From contig RBNI01004109.1 of NCBI GenBank assembly GCA_003990745.1, forward strand, positions 1 through 14,626: DNA of 14,626 nucleotides, in the 5' to 3' direction. This document shows positions 1 through 8,790 of this stretch, piece by piece; position 1 is the first letter of the stretch, and the number at the start of each line of letters is the position of its first letter. Source of the DNA: Jimgerdemannia flammicorona (Eukaryota > Mucoromycota > Endogonomycetes > Endogonales > Endogonaceae). The notes below the pieces were generated by a model. That model saw nothing but the letters and a program-made list of their open reading frames with translations, was not told the DNA's origin and searched no databases. A program made the translations under genes and the position numbers.

Positions 1-109
1 AAAAAAAAAAAAAGTGGGGGAGAGGGGCGGAGGACGACATGATACCAAAAAAAGCTATCAAATTGAACAGACGCCTTGCGTACGTGCTAACTATCGAGGG
101 CTATGCCGC

Positions 110-418
110 TCACGGAATAGGGAGCAGAAAAGATGCCGCGCAACTCGTCATACACACTCCCTGTATGAAGTTACAGCCCAGGGCCGAGGCGACGCCTGCA
201 CAAATTTCATGTAGCCAGTTTTCCCTCAGTGTCCGACGGCGAAGGCGTTGCTCAAACACAAAGTGAGGCTTACCAGCGACAAGCCCCAACGACGCATAGC
301 ACGATACCCATGCTGCGTTGCATGCTGTCTGGCATAACCCGTAGGCTAATGGCCCAGCCTCGGTGGTCCCGAAAAGAAGTGTCATGATGCTGCAGATGAT
401 GAAAGAGTAGGCGAGCAT
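110..418 (-). CDS. Small secreted six-cysteine protein, Zys3-like, two exons
   Basis: Two exons, 418-274 and 195-110, separated by a 78-nt intron (donor GTAAGC, acceptor TTTGTGCAG). The intron is a multiple of three and has no in-frame stop, so the unspliced frame is also open (102 codons). I prefer splicing because it joins ...GLVAG to VASALGCN and removes an arginine-rich stretch foreign to the family. The spliced product is 76 residues. Residues 1 to about 21 form a hydrophobic signal peptide ending TTEA. The mature protein begins GPLAYGLCQTACN and has six cysteines (29, 33, 40, 56, 63, 67) with mirror-symmetric spacing C-x3-C-x6-C-x15-C-x6-C-x3-C, ending in LLPIP. The GP-AYG-CQT-CN start, CMxxC motif and Pro-rich end are what I know from fungal proteins labelled zygote-specific or Zys3-like, whose function is unknown. 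Secretion is inferred from the signal peptide. Start chosen as the only Met before the signal sequence; a TATA box lies about 75 bp upstream. Confidence 0.75.
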   Translation of the reverse strand: MLAYSFIICSIMTLLFGTTEAGPLAYGLCQTACNAAWVSCYASLGLVAGKPHFVFEQRLRRRTLRENWLHEICAGVASALGCNFIQGVCMTSCAASFLLPIP

Positions 419-492
419 TGTGATTGAGGGATGTGTTTTTGTTGTTGTTGTAGGAGGTCAAAATTCTAGCGAAGGAATCATCTGCGGGCCTC

Positions 493-500
493 TTTTTATA
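493..500 (-). promoter_or_regulatory. TATA box of the secreted-protein gene
   Basis: The minus strand reads TATAAAAA, 75-82 bp upstream of the ATG at 418. Spacing and orientation fit a core promoter for the small secreted-protein gene. Further upstream (about 569-612) is an ATTGATTGATTGATT-like run of unknown meaning. Confidence 0.5.
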
Positions 501-663
501 TTCCTTAAGAATATTGGATTCAAGAACGTTGATCCCAGAATGTATTTGGCATATACTCACATTTAATGATATTGATTGATTGATTAATGATACATATTGC
601 TTGATTGATTGCTCGGGTAGGGTCAATATCAGATAGTGATATGGGCAACATGCGAGCCGACGC

Positions 664-688
664 AAAAAAAAAAAAAAAAAAAAAAAAA
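664..688 (+). repeat. Homopolymer of 25 A
   Basis: Uninterrupted A-run flanked by GACGC and GCCAATGC. It could be the poly(A) remnant of a retroposed sequence or a simple slippage tract. I see no target-site duplication or recognisable retroposed gene to its left. Confidence 0.9.
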
Positions 689-1480
689 GCCAATGCAAGG
701 CTGCACCACCCGCCTTACGTATATACATTTTGTTAGACGCGTAACATATTACCTCGCGGTTATCACCCCCCATCCGCTGCACTACACCACAATTCGCTCC
801 CTTGCGAAACGGAACCCCTGGATTCGACTCTCATCAAGCAACACAACGTTCGCTTGCCGATTCTCCCAAGCAATACGCGTGATTCTGGCTCTTTTGCAGG
901 TCAATGCAATAGGACCATGCCAAGCTACCTTCAACCAAACAAGTTAAATAAACATGTCGCCATCAGCAGGATCAGATTTTTCATCATATATCAGTCTCAC
1001 ACTGTCGATGCATGTGTGCTAGCGGTGAAGGTGAATCGAATACAAGCGCGCTCCTGTTAGCTCTACGACGCTGGAGATCTTTCTAGATGCCGGCAAGCCC
1101 CGCAATAATTACCCTCCCTAGAACCGCTTTCGAAAAGCGCAGGTCTATTCTAATACGGATTTTCGAGCTCCTTGGCGGGGGGGGGAGGGGCTTCAATGGC
1201 TTTTTGAACGTTGGGCCACTATTCCGACACTGCCGTCAGGCATGGAGGTCGGCAAAACCGATATGGGTGTTTCATCATTATTTGTTGCCGTCATTCACTA
1301 TACTCTACAGCCAATGTGCAATGTAAATGAAACTCCCGATCGGCGTGCAGATAATCAACATAAAAAAGGCACGGACCAGCTCGTTGCATGCTGCATGTTG
1401 ACAAGCTTCGAGATCGGCCACCCATTCATCTCGCTCCCAACGGAATATTGTTTCGCTATAAGGCGTTCCGAGATCCCGGT

Positions 1481-1523
1481 CACGTGTGGGATTATCGTAT
1501 ATGCATCCGCTGGATCCTATAAA
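1481..1523 (+). promoter_or_regulatory. Probable TBP core promoter: E-box and TATA
   Basis: CACGTG (bHLH-type E-box) at 1481-1486 is followed by TATAAA at 1518-1523, 82 bp upstream of the TBP start codon. The distance leaves a short pyrimidine- and A-rich 5' leader. The TBP gene therefore appears to have the site its own product binds. The assignment rests on motif and position only. Confidence 0.5.
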
Positions 1524-1604
1524 TTGCTCTTCTCTCGATTCTCACCCGCAACGCAGAAAGGAAAAACCCACCCCTATCACATTCATATCACTTCATACAC
1601 GAGT

Positions 1605-2791
1605 ATGTCGTTCCCGTTGGCACCCCCTACTTCTGCGATGCATCTGCCACACCCTTCTCTCCTCGCGCTGCCCTCTATTCCGGCTCCCCTTGACGCCCCC
1701 ACTCCTGGTAACAATACCCCGTACGCTGTCGCCGGCATCGCGCCTACTTTGCAGTAAGTATTTGTGAACAAAATTAGTAGTCGATATCACACAACACGTA
1801 GAATCGGAACGCGACTGGAATATAAACGCGTCATTGAGGACTGCTTGTAGCCTAGACCCGAAAAAATACTTGCGAATGGCAACTCTAAATGTTCCGCACA
1901 CCACTCACCTTAATCGGCATGCCTCCTGTCTCTAGGAATATCGTCGCGACGGTTAATCTGGACTGTCGCCTCGACTTGAAGTCGATCGCTCTCCACGCGC
2001 GCAACGCCGAGTACAATCCCAAGGTTCATACACCTTACGGATGTTGGCCGCCTGGCATACACACTGCTACTTTGTAGCTTCCGGACCCGCACTTTTGCAG
2101 ACGTTTTGTAAACTCTGTAAGCGCCCCGCCCTCCTTCCCCTTTTTAAATGTTCCGAAAGCGGTTCGCGGCAGTGATCATGCGCATTCGCGAGCCGAAGAC
2201 GACGGCGCTCATCTTCGCGTCGGGGAAGATGGTGGTGACGGGAGCCAAGTCGGAGGACGACTCCAAGCTGGCGTCGCGCAAGTACGCCCGCATCCAAAAG
2301 GTTGGGGTTCCAGGCCAGGTTCACTGACTTCAAGATTCAGAACATCGTCGGCTCCTGCGACGTCAAATTCCCCATCAGGGCTTGCTTACTCCCACCCCCA
2401 CTTCAGCTCGGTAAGTAGTTGGTTGAAGATGGGGTCAGATGGCATGTGGTTTGGTTGCATCAGGTTGTGAGTCGCTCTTCGGAAGCTAACCTCGATTCTT
2501 CCATAACAGTACGAACCCGAGTTTGTTCCCTGGCCTTATCTATCGCATGGTCAAGCCCAAGATCGTCCTGCTGATTTTTGTTTCTGGCAAGATCGTGCTG
2601 ACCGGCGCCAAGGTACACCTCGCATAACGACCTCCTCTATTTATCACACATGTTACCGGCATTGCAATCGTGCATATCGTCGTATCTTCTCACATCCACC
2701 TATTATCTCTCTCTTCACCCAGGTCCGCGAGGAGATCTACCAGGCGTTCCAAGCCATCTACCCCGTGCTCACCGAGTTCCTTAAGCCCTGA
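1605..2791 (+). CDS. TBP: TATA-binding protein (TBP), five exons, reading frame broken by small indels
   Basis: TBP is the general transcription factor that binds the TATA element in TFIID (and in the Pol I and Pol III factors) in the nucleus. Exons: 1605-1753, 1936-2023, 2160-2410, 2510-2612, 2723-2791. Exon 1 gives a Pro-rich, variable N-terminus ending GIAPTLQ. The saddle core follows: [62 protein letters not shown], then in shifted frames [46 protein letters not shown] and a last exon VREEIYQAF...YPVLTEF. All four DNA-intercalating Phe positions are present. Breaks: one Ile codon missing at about 2294; an extra G in 2304-2307, giving a TGA at 2325; about 8 nt missing near 2379-2386 (the Leu-Glu of PIRLEGLAY); and an extra T in 2522-2524. 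The net change is a multiple of three. Intron 3 has GTAAGT, a GCTAAC branch point and AG; intron 2 has a weak donor (GTTCAT). Either consensus error in a functional gene or a decaying copy. Confidence 0.93.
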
Positions 2792-2865
2792 ACGTGCCCT
2801 CATGTCCGGTCTTCCAATGCGTCGGGCCAGATATGTGTCTCTGTCCCTTTTGCTTGCTCAAGTGA

Positions 2866-2900
2866 TTTTTTTTTTTTTTTTTGGGGGGAGGGGAGGGGGG
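2866..2900 (+). repeat. T17 followed by G6-A-G4-A-G6 tract
   Basis: Seventeen T, then GGGGGGAGGGGAGGGGGG, about 75 bp after the TBP stop codon, so probably in its 3' UTR or just beyond. The G-runs are long enough to fold as an intrastrand G-quadruplex if one G6 run is split. It may equally be a slippage tract. Confidence 0.75.
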
Positions 2901-4294
2901 ATATGTAACCGATTTTTCCCTTTACGTTGCTGTGCGGCGTCGCGCGGAGTTGCAATGGCGGTGGATAAATCTGTGCTATTCATCTGTCTTTTGCACCTTT
3001 GCGCTTTTTATCTCTCTTAGAATGTATAAATTTTTGGCTGTAGCGCACATAATGCATTGCATTGTGCTTTTTAGTTTTATTCCCACCGCGCCTGTGCGCA
3101 AATACATAGTTTACGAGCACTGAAATCATTATCCATATTTATGTACAGAAACACTTTACGCAAGCGAACGAGAAAAAAAAAAATCTATAATGAGGAGAAA
3201 AGATATGCAATGTCTTGGTGCGTGGCACGAACTCAAGCGCAGCATTGAGACGAAAGGAAACAAGCTTTATTACCCTGCTCAACTTCCTCCCCGTCCAGCG
3301 AACAAACATTGATACAACCTATCCTCTCTTCCATGCGACAACATCAATCAACGGTCACCCATAGCAGAACCCTCACCAATTCCCACTTCCCAACACGCAT
3401 GATTGAAACGTTTCCAAATCCCAAAACAATCTCACCTTTCTCACGACCGGTCGCCGCCATTCCTACCTACCACTCCTTCCACGCACCACACGCGCTAACT
3501 TCCTGCCAAGCCGAGGATTCTTATTCGCGACGAGGTGCGGTTGTGTGGAGGGGCCGCGACGGAACGAGCGAGACGAGTTGATAAATCCGTCGTAGGTGTG
3601 GCGATCGCGGACAGTTTCGTGAGGGAAGTGCACGTCAACAGAATGTTCACGCACAAAAATTCGAACCACGAACGAAAACCCTCCGTCATCATTTCTCATC
3701 ACCCAAACTCGTGAATGCACAAGTACATCCGACAGTAGCACGGTGTCTCTTGACGACCGAATCTGCAGTGTAAAAGGTACCCCACAAAATCAACAAACGA
3801 GATCAGGTTTGGAGTCCATTAGATGTACAGCGCTCTGGATTTCAAAGTGTTAAAATAATAGTTGTCCGTGTGCTATAACACTGAAGTATCACAGAAACCC
3901 GTGGCCCCACTCCTCCAGAAAGACAGAGTGCATCCTGACCGACGAAGCGTCCTCCCTCCTACCAAACCAGACCACGACATCGACCAACCCAATACCATCC
4001 ATCTTCACTGGGATCACCTATCTCCAGAAGAGTCCCGATGTGGTGCTGGATGGCGATGATGCCGAACACGGATGGGGGTGTCACTCGTCGCGCTAGAAGA
4101 GCTTGTTCGATCGTTCTAACGCAGGCGCAATGTATGGACGAAGTGAGGGCGGATGCAATGGAAGTGGACATGGTCAGTGAAACTGTCGAACTCCGTATGC
4201 CTCACACACCCCCACACTTTCCGACAGAATAAGCACGAGGGTCATCCTCAACCCAATAACAATCCATTCAACATTCAACCACCGCGACGCGATT

Positions 4295-4348
4295 GCATAT
4301 CCTCACCTCGCTGCATATCCTCACCTCGCTGCATATCCTCATCTCGCT
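4295..4348 (+). repeat. Three tandem copies of an 18-bp unit
   Basis: Units 4295-4312, 4313-4330 and 4331-4348. The first two are identical (GCATATCCTCACCTCGCT) and the third has one C-to-T change. They lie just outside the CpG-poor transposon block. The unit length is a multiple of three, but the surrounding frame is not convincingly coding. Confidence 0.9.
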
Positions 4349-4555
4349 TTAGTGGACCCGGGGAAAATGTGGGCCGAGTTCGTCACAAAGCATAGTGTAA
4401 AGGATACTGAGACAGCCAATCGAACTTAAAAACGTGTGGGTGGCTTGGTACAACAGTGTAAGGCACGTGTTTGGTGATGTATATATTCAATTCTTGTCAC
4501 TGAGGTATATACGCCGATTTGGCTGTAAAAAAAAAAATTGAAGTTCACATGAGTA

Positions 4556-4590
4556 CCTTGAGGTATGGGTTCATTGTACCCAGATCAAGG
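4556..4590. repeat. Imperfect inverted repeat at the left edge of the block
   Basis: CCTTGA..TGGGT, a seven-base loop, then ACCCA..TCAAGG. The arms pair as 6 bp plus 5 bp with unpaired bases between them. It sits within about 20 bp of an A11 run (4527-4537) and at the composition change, so it may mark a transposon end. A matching copy was not found elsewhere in the window. Confidence 0.5.
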
Positions 4591-4599
4591 CCTTTTTTG

Positions 4600-5750
4600 A
4601 GAATCAGTAAGGCCCTAATCCTCTTGACAACCATATTTTCTATGGCTTATATATATGTGAATTTGCATAATTGAGTTTTTTATACAATATTATCTTTTTT
4701 TTCTACTTTGTCTGTCTTATCTGCTCCTAATACTCCTACATCCACATTAGCTGCCATTATTGCCAGATAGCATGACCATACTCTTGTTATTATTTCTTTG
4801 TCCAGTTAAGCCATTGCTCATCCATTTTTATTATCTGAAGCTATTACTGATCTGTCTTTATTATCTTAAGCTAATGTTAGCCCTTTCTTGTCTTTGTTTA
4901 CCTAAGTTGTTGCCACTCTATTCTTGTCCACCCAAGTTGCTGCCAGCTCATTGTTAACTTTCCTTATGGACAAGTATAATATTTCTATCAATGTCCTCCT
5001 TAGTTACTTATGTATAAGTATTTTAAAAAGTTTTCTTAAATAAATAAATAGCAAATTACCTAAAGAAGCAAAGCTATTCAGAAATATGAAAAAAGATAAG
5101 TTGCAGAAGCAGTTGTACAAGTTTCTTAGGCTTGGGAATGGTTGTTTAGTGATAAATATTCAAGATTCTGTCACTGTTTGCAAGAATTTAGAGTTTTTGA
5201 GAATTAATTATAGATATGATGAAGTACTTAGATATACAAACTGAACTATATCTGAGAAGTCTTTTGAGGATTGTATATATGTACAACAATTACTGCTATA
5301 AGGTCTGAAGACCTTTCAGAAATACTTCTTTATAAGCAGACATACTTGAATCTATCAAAACAGCTAAGCTATTATTGATAGTAATGCAGATTACCTCAAG
5401 TACACCTACTCTTACTATTATTCCTCAAGTGAAGAATATTATAAAGGCTGTTTATCAATGAGAAAATGGAATAATCAAGTAGCTTACAGATCTATACTAC
5501 AATACAGCTAATTGATATATTTTTAAGAATATAGTTTCTAAATATAAGATATGGATCAATTTATTTAAAATAGATAAAAATCAGTAGAAATCATTAATAA
5601 ACTATATATTTTAGTAGATAAAATATTAAATTATGCTAATTTCTCAAATTCTTTACATTATCTTTAAATTATAGTACTTATATAAAGAATATGTTAGTTA
5701 TCAAAGTAATATAAATCAATTTATTACAGTATATTCAAATACTGATACAG
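4600..5750 (-). pseudogene. Heavily decayed downstream part of the gag-like element
   Basis: Very AT-rich. Continuing the minus-strand frame of the gag-like sequence past 5750 still gives protein-like phrases (KEFEKLA, STDFYLF, LFHFLIDKQ) but with a stop every few codons. Between 4980 and 4700, in another minus-strand frame, there is a Gly/Asn/Gln/Ser-rich stretch (NLGKQRQERANISL, GLTGQRNNNKS) like the C-terminal tail of some Gag proteins. No reverse transcriptase, integrase or CCHC knuckle could be read. This is inferred decay of one element; the assignment is weak. Confidence 0.35.
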
Positions 5751-5751
5751 A

Positions 5752-7019
5752 GGTCAGATCTGTTCAGCTAAGGCAATAATAGTTGCTGTCATTATTGCTA
5801 CTTGGGCTGTGAGGTCTAGAATCTGTTAGTTTGCCATGTTGTTTACTGGAGGTGGTTGAACTGCTGGTAGTGATATTACTGATACTACTTGAGGTACTGG
5901 TACAGAGTGTGATGGGGTTCTTTGGGTCTGTGTAAGTTGCTGGAGTAATAGTTGTGGGTCTGAAGTGAGGGCTCAATAGATAGCTGTTTGTTGCTGTATA
6001 GGTGTATTCTGTCCTGATGGAGGTGCATCTCTTTCAGTAGTATATCTGGGATTGAATTTACTGAGATACTCCTCCTTCTCTTCAGTTTGGTCCCCATGTA
6101 ATTGAGTTTGCTTGGCATCGAAGTAGACAGAATCAGTGATATATCTGATTTCAGATGGACTTAATTCAAAGTCAAGTTCTGGTTCTGTATTGGTTTCAGG
6201 TTTAGGTAGAACTGTAGCTGGGCCTACTTCTGGTTCAGGGTCAGATTATTGATAAAGAGTTTCTCTTATTTCTTCTTTAAGAATATGGTAGGCCTTGCTG
6301 TTCTGGAATTGGTAGTATAATGTGGTCTTGGTCCTGGTACAGTGAAAGTTGGTAGAGTTGAGCCACTTGGCTACAGAGGCTTGGGCTTCATGAGGAACTA
6401 AGGCTAGAAAGACTGCTGCTGGTTGTTCTAGATCACTTGGATTTGTGGAGCTGATAAAACTCTTATTGAGAAGAGTAAAGAAGGCTTCTATAAGACCTTC
6501 TTTGTCTTGACTTGCTGGGTGTAGAGTAAGGAGTTCGGTAAATAGGATTTCGCCTATCTGCTGATTTAATCAAAGTACTTCTTTCTTTGAGTGAAGTTTA
6601 TCCCACTTGTTGCAGATGTGAAGGTCAAATTGTCCTTGTACATCAGGTTCAATTCTCTCCAGATTATCAGATGGTTCAGGATAAATTCCAGTTCAGAGGT
6701 TGGGCTTTATACCAACTTATAGGAATTCTTAGAGGGGCTTGTAGCGAGGTGAGGAAGTGTCTTGAAGTGGAATTGGATTGTAAACTGCTGCTACCAAGTT
6801 GTAAGAGAGTTGCTTTTTAGGATAACCATTACATAGTTCTGGAAGGGTTTTCTAGAAGTTCTGGATATTCTGAAAGACTGTTTTCTTATGGTCAAGATCA
6901 ATTTCATATGGAATACATCCTCTATGCTTATTGATTTTAAGATTGGGTTAACATCTCAACCAAAGTTCTTTTTTGGACTAGTTCTGGATGTTCAGGAGTT
7001 TCTGTATTTCAAGAAGTTC
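5752..7019 (-). pseudogene. Gag-like retrotransposon reading frame with internal stops
   Basis: Reading the minus strand from 7019, one frame stays coherent for about 420 codons, interrupted by roughly a dozen stops and no obvious frameshift. Recognisable stretches in order: ELLEIQKLLNIQN, CIPYEIDLDHKKTVFQNIQN, LCNGYPKKQLSYNLVAAVY, QGQFDLHICNKWDKLHSKKE, EILFTELLTLHPASQDKEGL, FLALVPHEAQASVAKWLN, then a Pro/Glu-rich linker (PEPEVGPATVLPKPETN), a Gln-rich stretch, and LTAQVA..ALAEQI, which looks like the heptad-like start seen in many fungal Gag proteins. Several stops sit where a single C-to-T change from CGA, CAA or CAG would give them. No enzyme motif is present. It lies just downstream of an LTR-like sequence in the same orientation, the expected place for gag of an LTR retrotransposon. 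Family not established. Confidence 0.5.
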
Positions 7020-7084
7020 AAGAAACTAAGACCAGCTTAGTTGAATTGGTGTATTGCTGCAGACAATACCCAATTAGGAAATTT

Positions 7085-7483
7085 TGTGATGGAGTTAGGA
7101 GTGGGATCTAACGGGGAGTGGATATACTTAAGAGTAGTTTGTGGGTTATTAAATAGGTTTATTTGCTATTTATGATATTACTATACTAGGAGTAGTTGTA
7201 TAAAGGAATATTATGAGAAGATGTTCAGGATTGTTCTTGTATGTTTGAGTCTGTTCAAGTCTGAGATTCTGAGGTCTGGGAGAGGGGATATTTATACTAG
7301 TAAGGGGCTATCTGGGCTATACTGAATGATGTAGTACTTTAGTACCTTGCTGAGTCAGAATGCAGTCATGTAGTACAAGAGTGATCTGGCATGTCAAGAG
7401 ATCATCTGACTGCTGAGTCAGTTCACAGTCATATTGTACAAAGCTAATCTAACTATACTATGACTGCTAAGCTATTTATAGAT
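7085..7483 (-). mobile_element. LTR-like sequence with TATA box
   Basis: Non-coding 400-bp stretch on the minus strand between two long decayed frames. It carries a 29-bp direct repeat near its start, TATAAATA at 7296-7289 followed by a C-rich initiator-like stretch, and AATAAA downstream (near 7150). It appears to end around ..CTCCATCACA at about 7088, just ahead of the gag-like frame. This is the arrangement of a 5' LTR (U3 with repeats, TATA, R with poly(A) signal). No second LTR copy or tRNA-type primer-binding site was identified, so the ends are approximate. Confidence 0.4.
7349..7440. repeat. 29-bp direct repeat, two copies
   Basis: Copies at 7349-7377 and 7412-7440 share GCTGAGTCAG, then AGTCAT and GTACA; 23 of 29 positions match. 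TGAGTCA is an AP-1/bZIP-type site, so these may be enhancer repeats in the U3-like part of the element. Four of the six differences are transversions, so the repeat pair itself is old. Confidence 0.75.
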
Positions 7484-8581
7484 TTAGATACTGTCTGGGT
7501 AGTCTTCAATAACATTACTATTGATGGCATCATCTTTGATGAAGTAGTCATCTAGGAAGAGTGGTTTACAGATTACTTCTCCTTGTTTGCTGAGATAATA
7601 ATATATTGAAACTTTGTCACTGTCCTACAAGATAGCATCATCTGTCTCATATGCTGGATAAGGCATTGGTGGGTGAAGGAGGGGTGTATCATCTTCACTT
7701 TCATCAGATTCACTGTCTGCATACCTTTTATAGATTACAGTACTATGAGTTATGGGGTTGTAGTAAGCTGGTGGCTGTGGTTCATATTGCTCATACTTGG
7801 GTGGTGGAGTGGTTGGTTCAATCTCAAGAGTTGTCTGGAGGTACAGATTGTATTCTCTGGTCTCTTCATTGTAGTTGAAGTAATCAGGAGTAAATATGGG
7901 TTAGTATTTATACTAGTAGTCATTGTCCCAATAAGTCTCATAGGTGGTTATGAACTGTTGTAAGTTTATCGGCAAGGTTGGTAGGGTGATCAGGGTTGGC
8001 AGAGATTCTTGGCTGGAGGTTATGTCGGCATTGGAGGGATCATTGTCTTCTGCTTCATCTTTATCGAACTGAATTATATCATAGACATCCTTCATAGCAT
8101 ATCCAACTTGAGGCATTTGTAGGATATAGTTGTCAGGGTGTGGGAAGGTTCTGTCTGTAGTCTGAATATACTTGAGGTACTTGTGGTTGAGTTCTTGTAT
8201 CATATCATCAATTTGACCATAGGACAGGATAGCAACCATTTTGGTAGTAGTAACTCGGAGGCAGGGAATAAAGGTGCTATACTCATAAAAGAGTTCTTGA
8301 TATTTGTGGGCAATGAGTTTCTGGTATTGGGACATCTGAGTAATATCTGTATTATAGTGGTATTTGACCATATCTTCTAGGAGGCAGCTGATCTGGTAGT
8401 AGCTTGAGATTTGTCTAATTCAGTGGGCTTTGCTAAGTATGTTCAGGGCATTCTATCAGGCTTCTACGAAGTAAAGGGGTACTAGACTATGGATATTCAT
8501 AAGGGGTAGAGAGGGTGTAGCTCGGTTGACAATGGCATTTCAAATGTCAGCATGGATGTGGTTGTAGATCTCAGTGGTCAT
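7484..8581 (-). pseudogene. 366-codon transposon reading frame of unknown family, seven stops, no frameshift
   Basis: ATG at 8581-8579, final TAA at 7486-7484, one frame throughout. It starts MTTEIYNHIHADI and continues with helical-looking sequence (NILSKAH, YYQISCLLEDMVKYHYN, QKLIAHKYQELFYEYSTFIP, DMIQELNHKYLKYI), then a Leu/Thr/Pro segment, a Pro/Tyr-rich stretch (EPTTPPPKYEQYEPQPPAYY) and an acidic tail (ADSESDESEDDTPLL). Seven in-frame stops occur: three TGA in the first 90 codons plus TAG/TAA further on, each one C-to-T (or complementary G-to-A) step from Arg, Gln or Trp. There is no frameshift over 1.1 kb. I do not recognise the family. It has no catalytic motif; structural Gag-like or accessory ORF is the best guess. 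It is preceded by a TATA box and repeats, and followed within a few bases by an LTR-like sequence, so it is either a Gag after its own LTR or an extra ORF ahead of a 3' LTR. Confidence 0.6.
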
Positions 8582-8700
8582 GTTTGTATATATTCAGAAG
8601 TTGTAGTTGTTATTTGTTTTAGTTCTTTGTTTTGACATATCTTGGTACTCAGTATATATACATTTGGTCCTAATTGGTAAGATCCTATTTATATAAGTCT

Positions 8701-8762
8701 TGTATTCTGTGACTTTATATTGACTTAGCTTTGTATGCTGTGACTTTGGTTTGACTCAGCTT
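8701..8762. repeat. 31-bp tandem dimer
   Basis: Units 8701-8731 and 8732-8762, 26 of 31 positions identical (TGTAT.CTGTGACTTT...TTGAC..AGCTT). They lie just upstream of the TATA box of the unknown element on the minus strand. Confidence 0.8.
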
Positions 8763-8790
8763 TGTGATCATGCAGATGATTTCCAGATTT

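Larger units (their letters stand above)
419..1480. other. Intergenic region between the divergent secreted-protein and TBP genes
   Basis: No convincing gene. It holds an ATTGA-repeat stretch near 569-612, a 25-A run (664-688), and a G9-A-G4 tract at 1177-1190. The open frames here are short, lack recognisable motifs and cross homopolymers. The secreted-protein gene and TBP are transcribed divergently, so this interval should contain both promoters. Confidence 0.6.
2792..4520. other. 1.7 kb downstream of TBP with no convincing gene
   Basis: Normal composition with CpG present. It contains a T17 run plus G-rich tract, an AT-rich stretch (3000-3180) that may hold the TBP 3' end, and an 18-bp triplet repeat. 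Two minus-strand open stretches were considered: 3741-3463, where ~100 codons are open after a good CTGCAG acceptor at about 3765, and 4171-3959. They could be exons of one unrecognised gene, but I could not join them in frame with a standard donor, so neither is called. Confidence 0.5.

Noticed and set aside
816..836. B-box-like GATTCGACTC suggesting a tRNA gene
   Set aside because: The T-stem does not pair, and no A-box or acceptor stem is found at the expected distance.
1242..1604. In-frame upstream extension of TBP exon 1 to a Met at 1242
   Set aside because: It would run through the E-box, the TATA box and the pyrimidine-rich leader. The Met at 1605 gives a normal-length N-terminus.
3309..3581. 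Plus-strand 90-codon open frame
   Set aside because: Low-complexity Ser/Thr/Pro composition, overlaps a better open frame on the other strand, and lacks motifs or promoter signals.
3463..4171. Minus-strand open stretches 4171-3959 (70 codons) and 3741-3463 (92 codons) as a spliced gene
   Set aside because: No recognisable motif, and a standard donor (GTAGGA near 3960) joined to the CTGCAG acceptor near 3765 breaks the frame. Only a non-standard GTTTGG donor would keep it open.
6587..6820. Plus-strand 77-codon frame inside the gag-like region
   Set aside because: It is the antisense shadow of the minus-strand gag-like frame, which stays coherent far beyond it on both sides.
7349..7440. Possible CRISPR-like repeat and spacer
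   Set aside because: Only two diverged copies, in a eukaryotic transposon context; explained better as U3 repeats.
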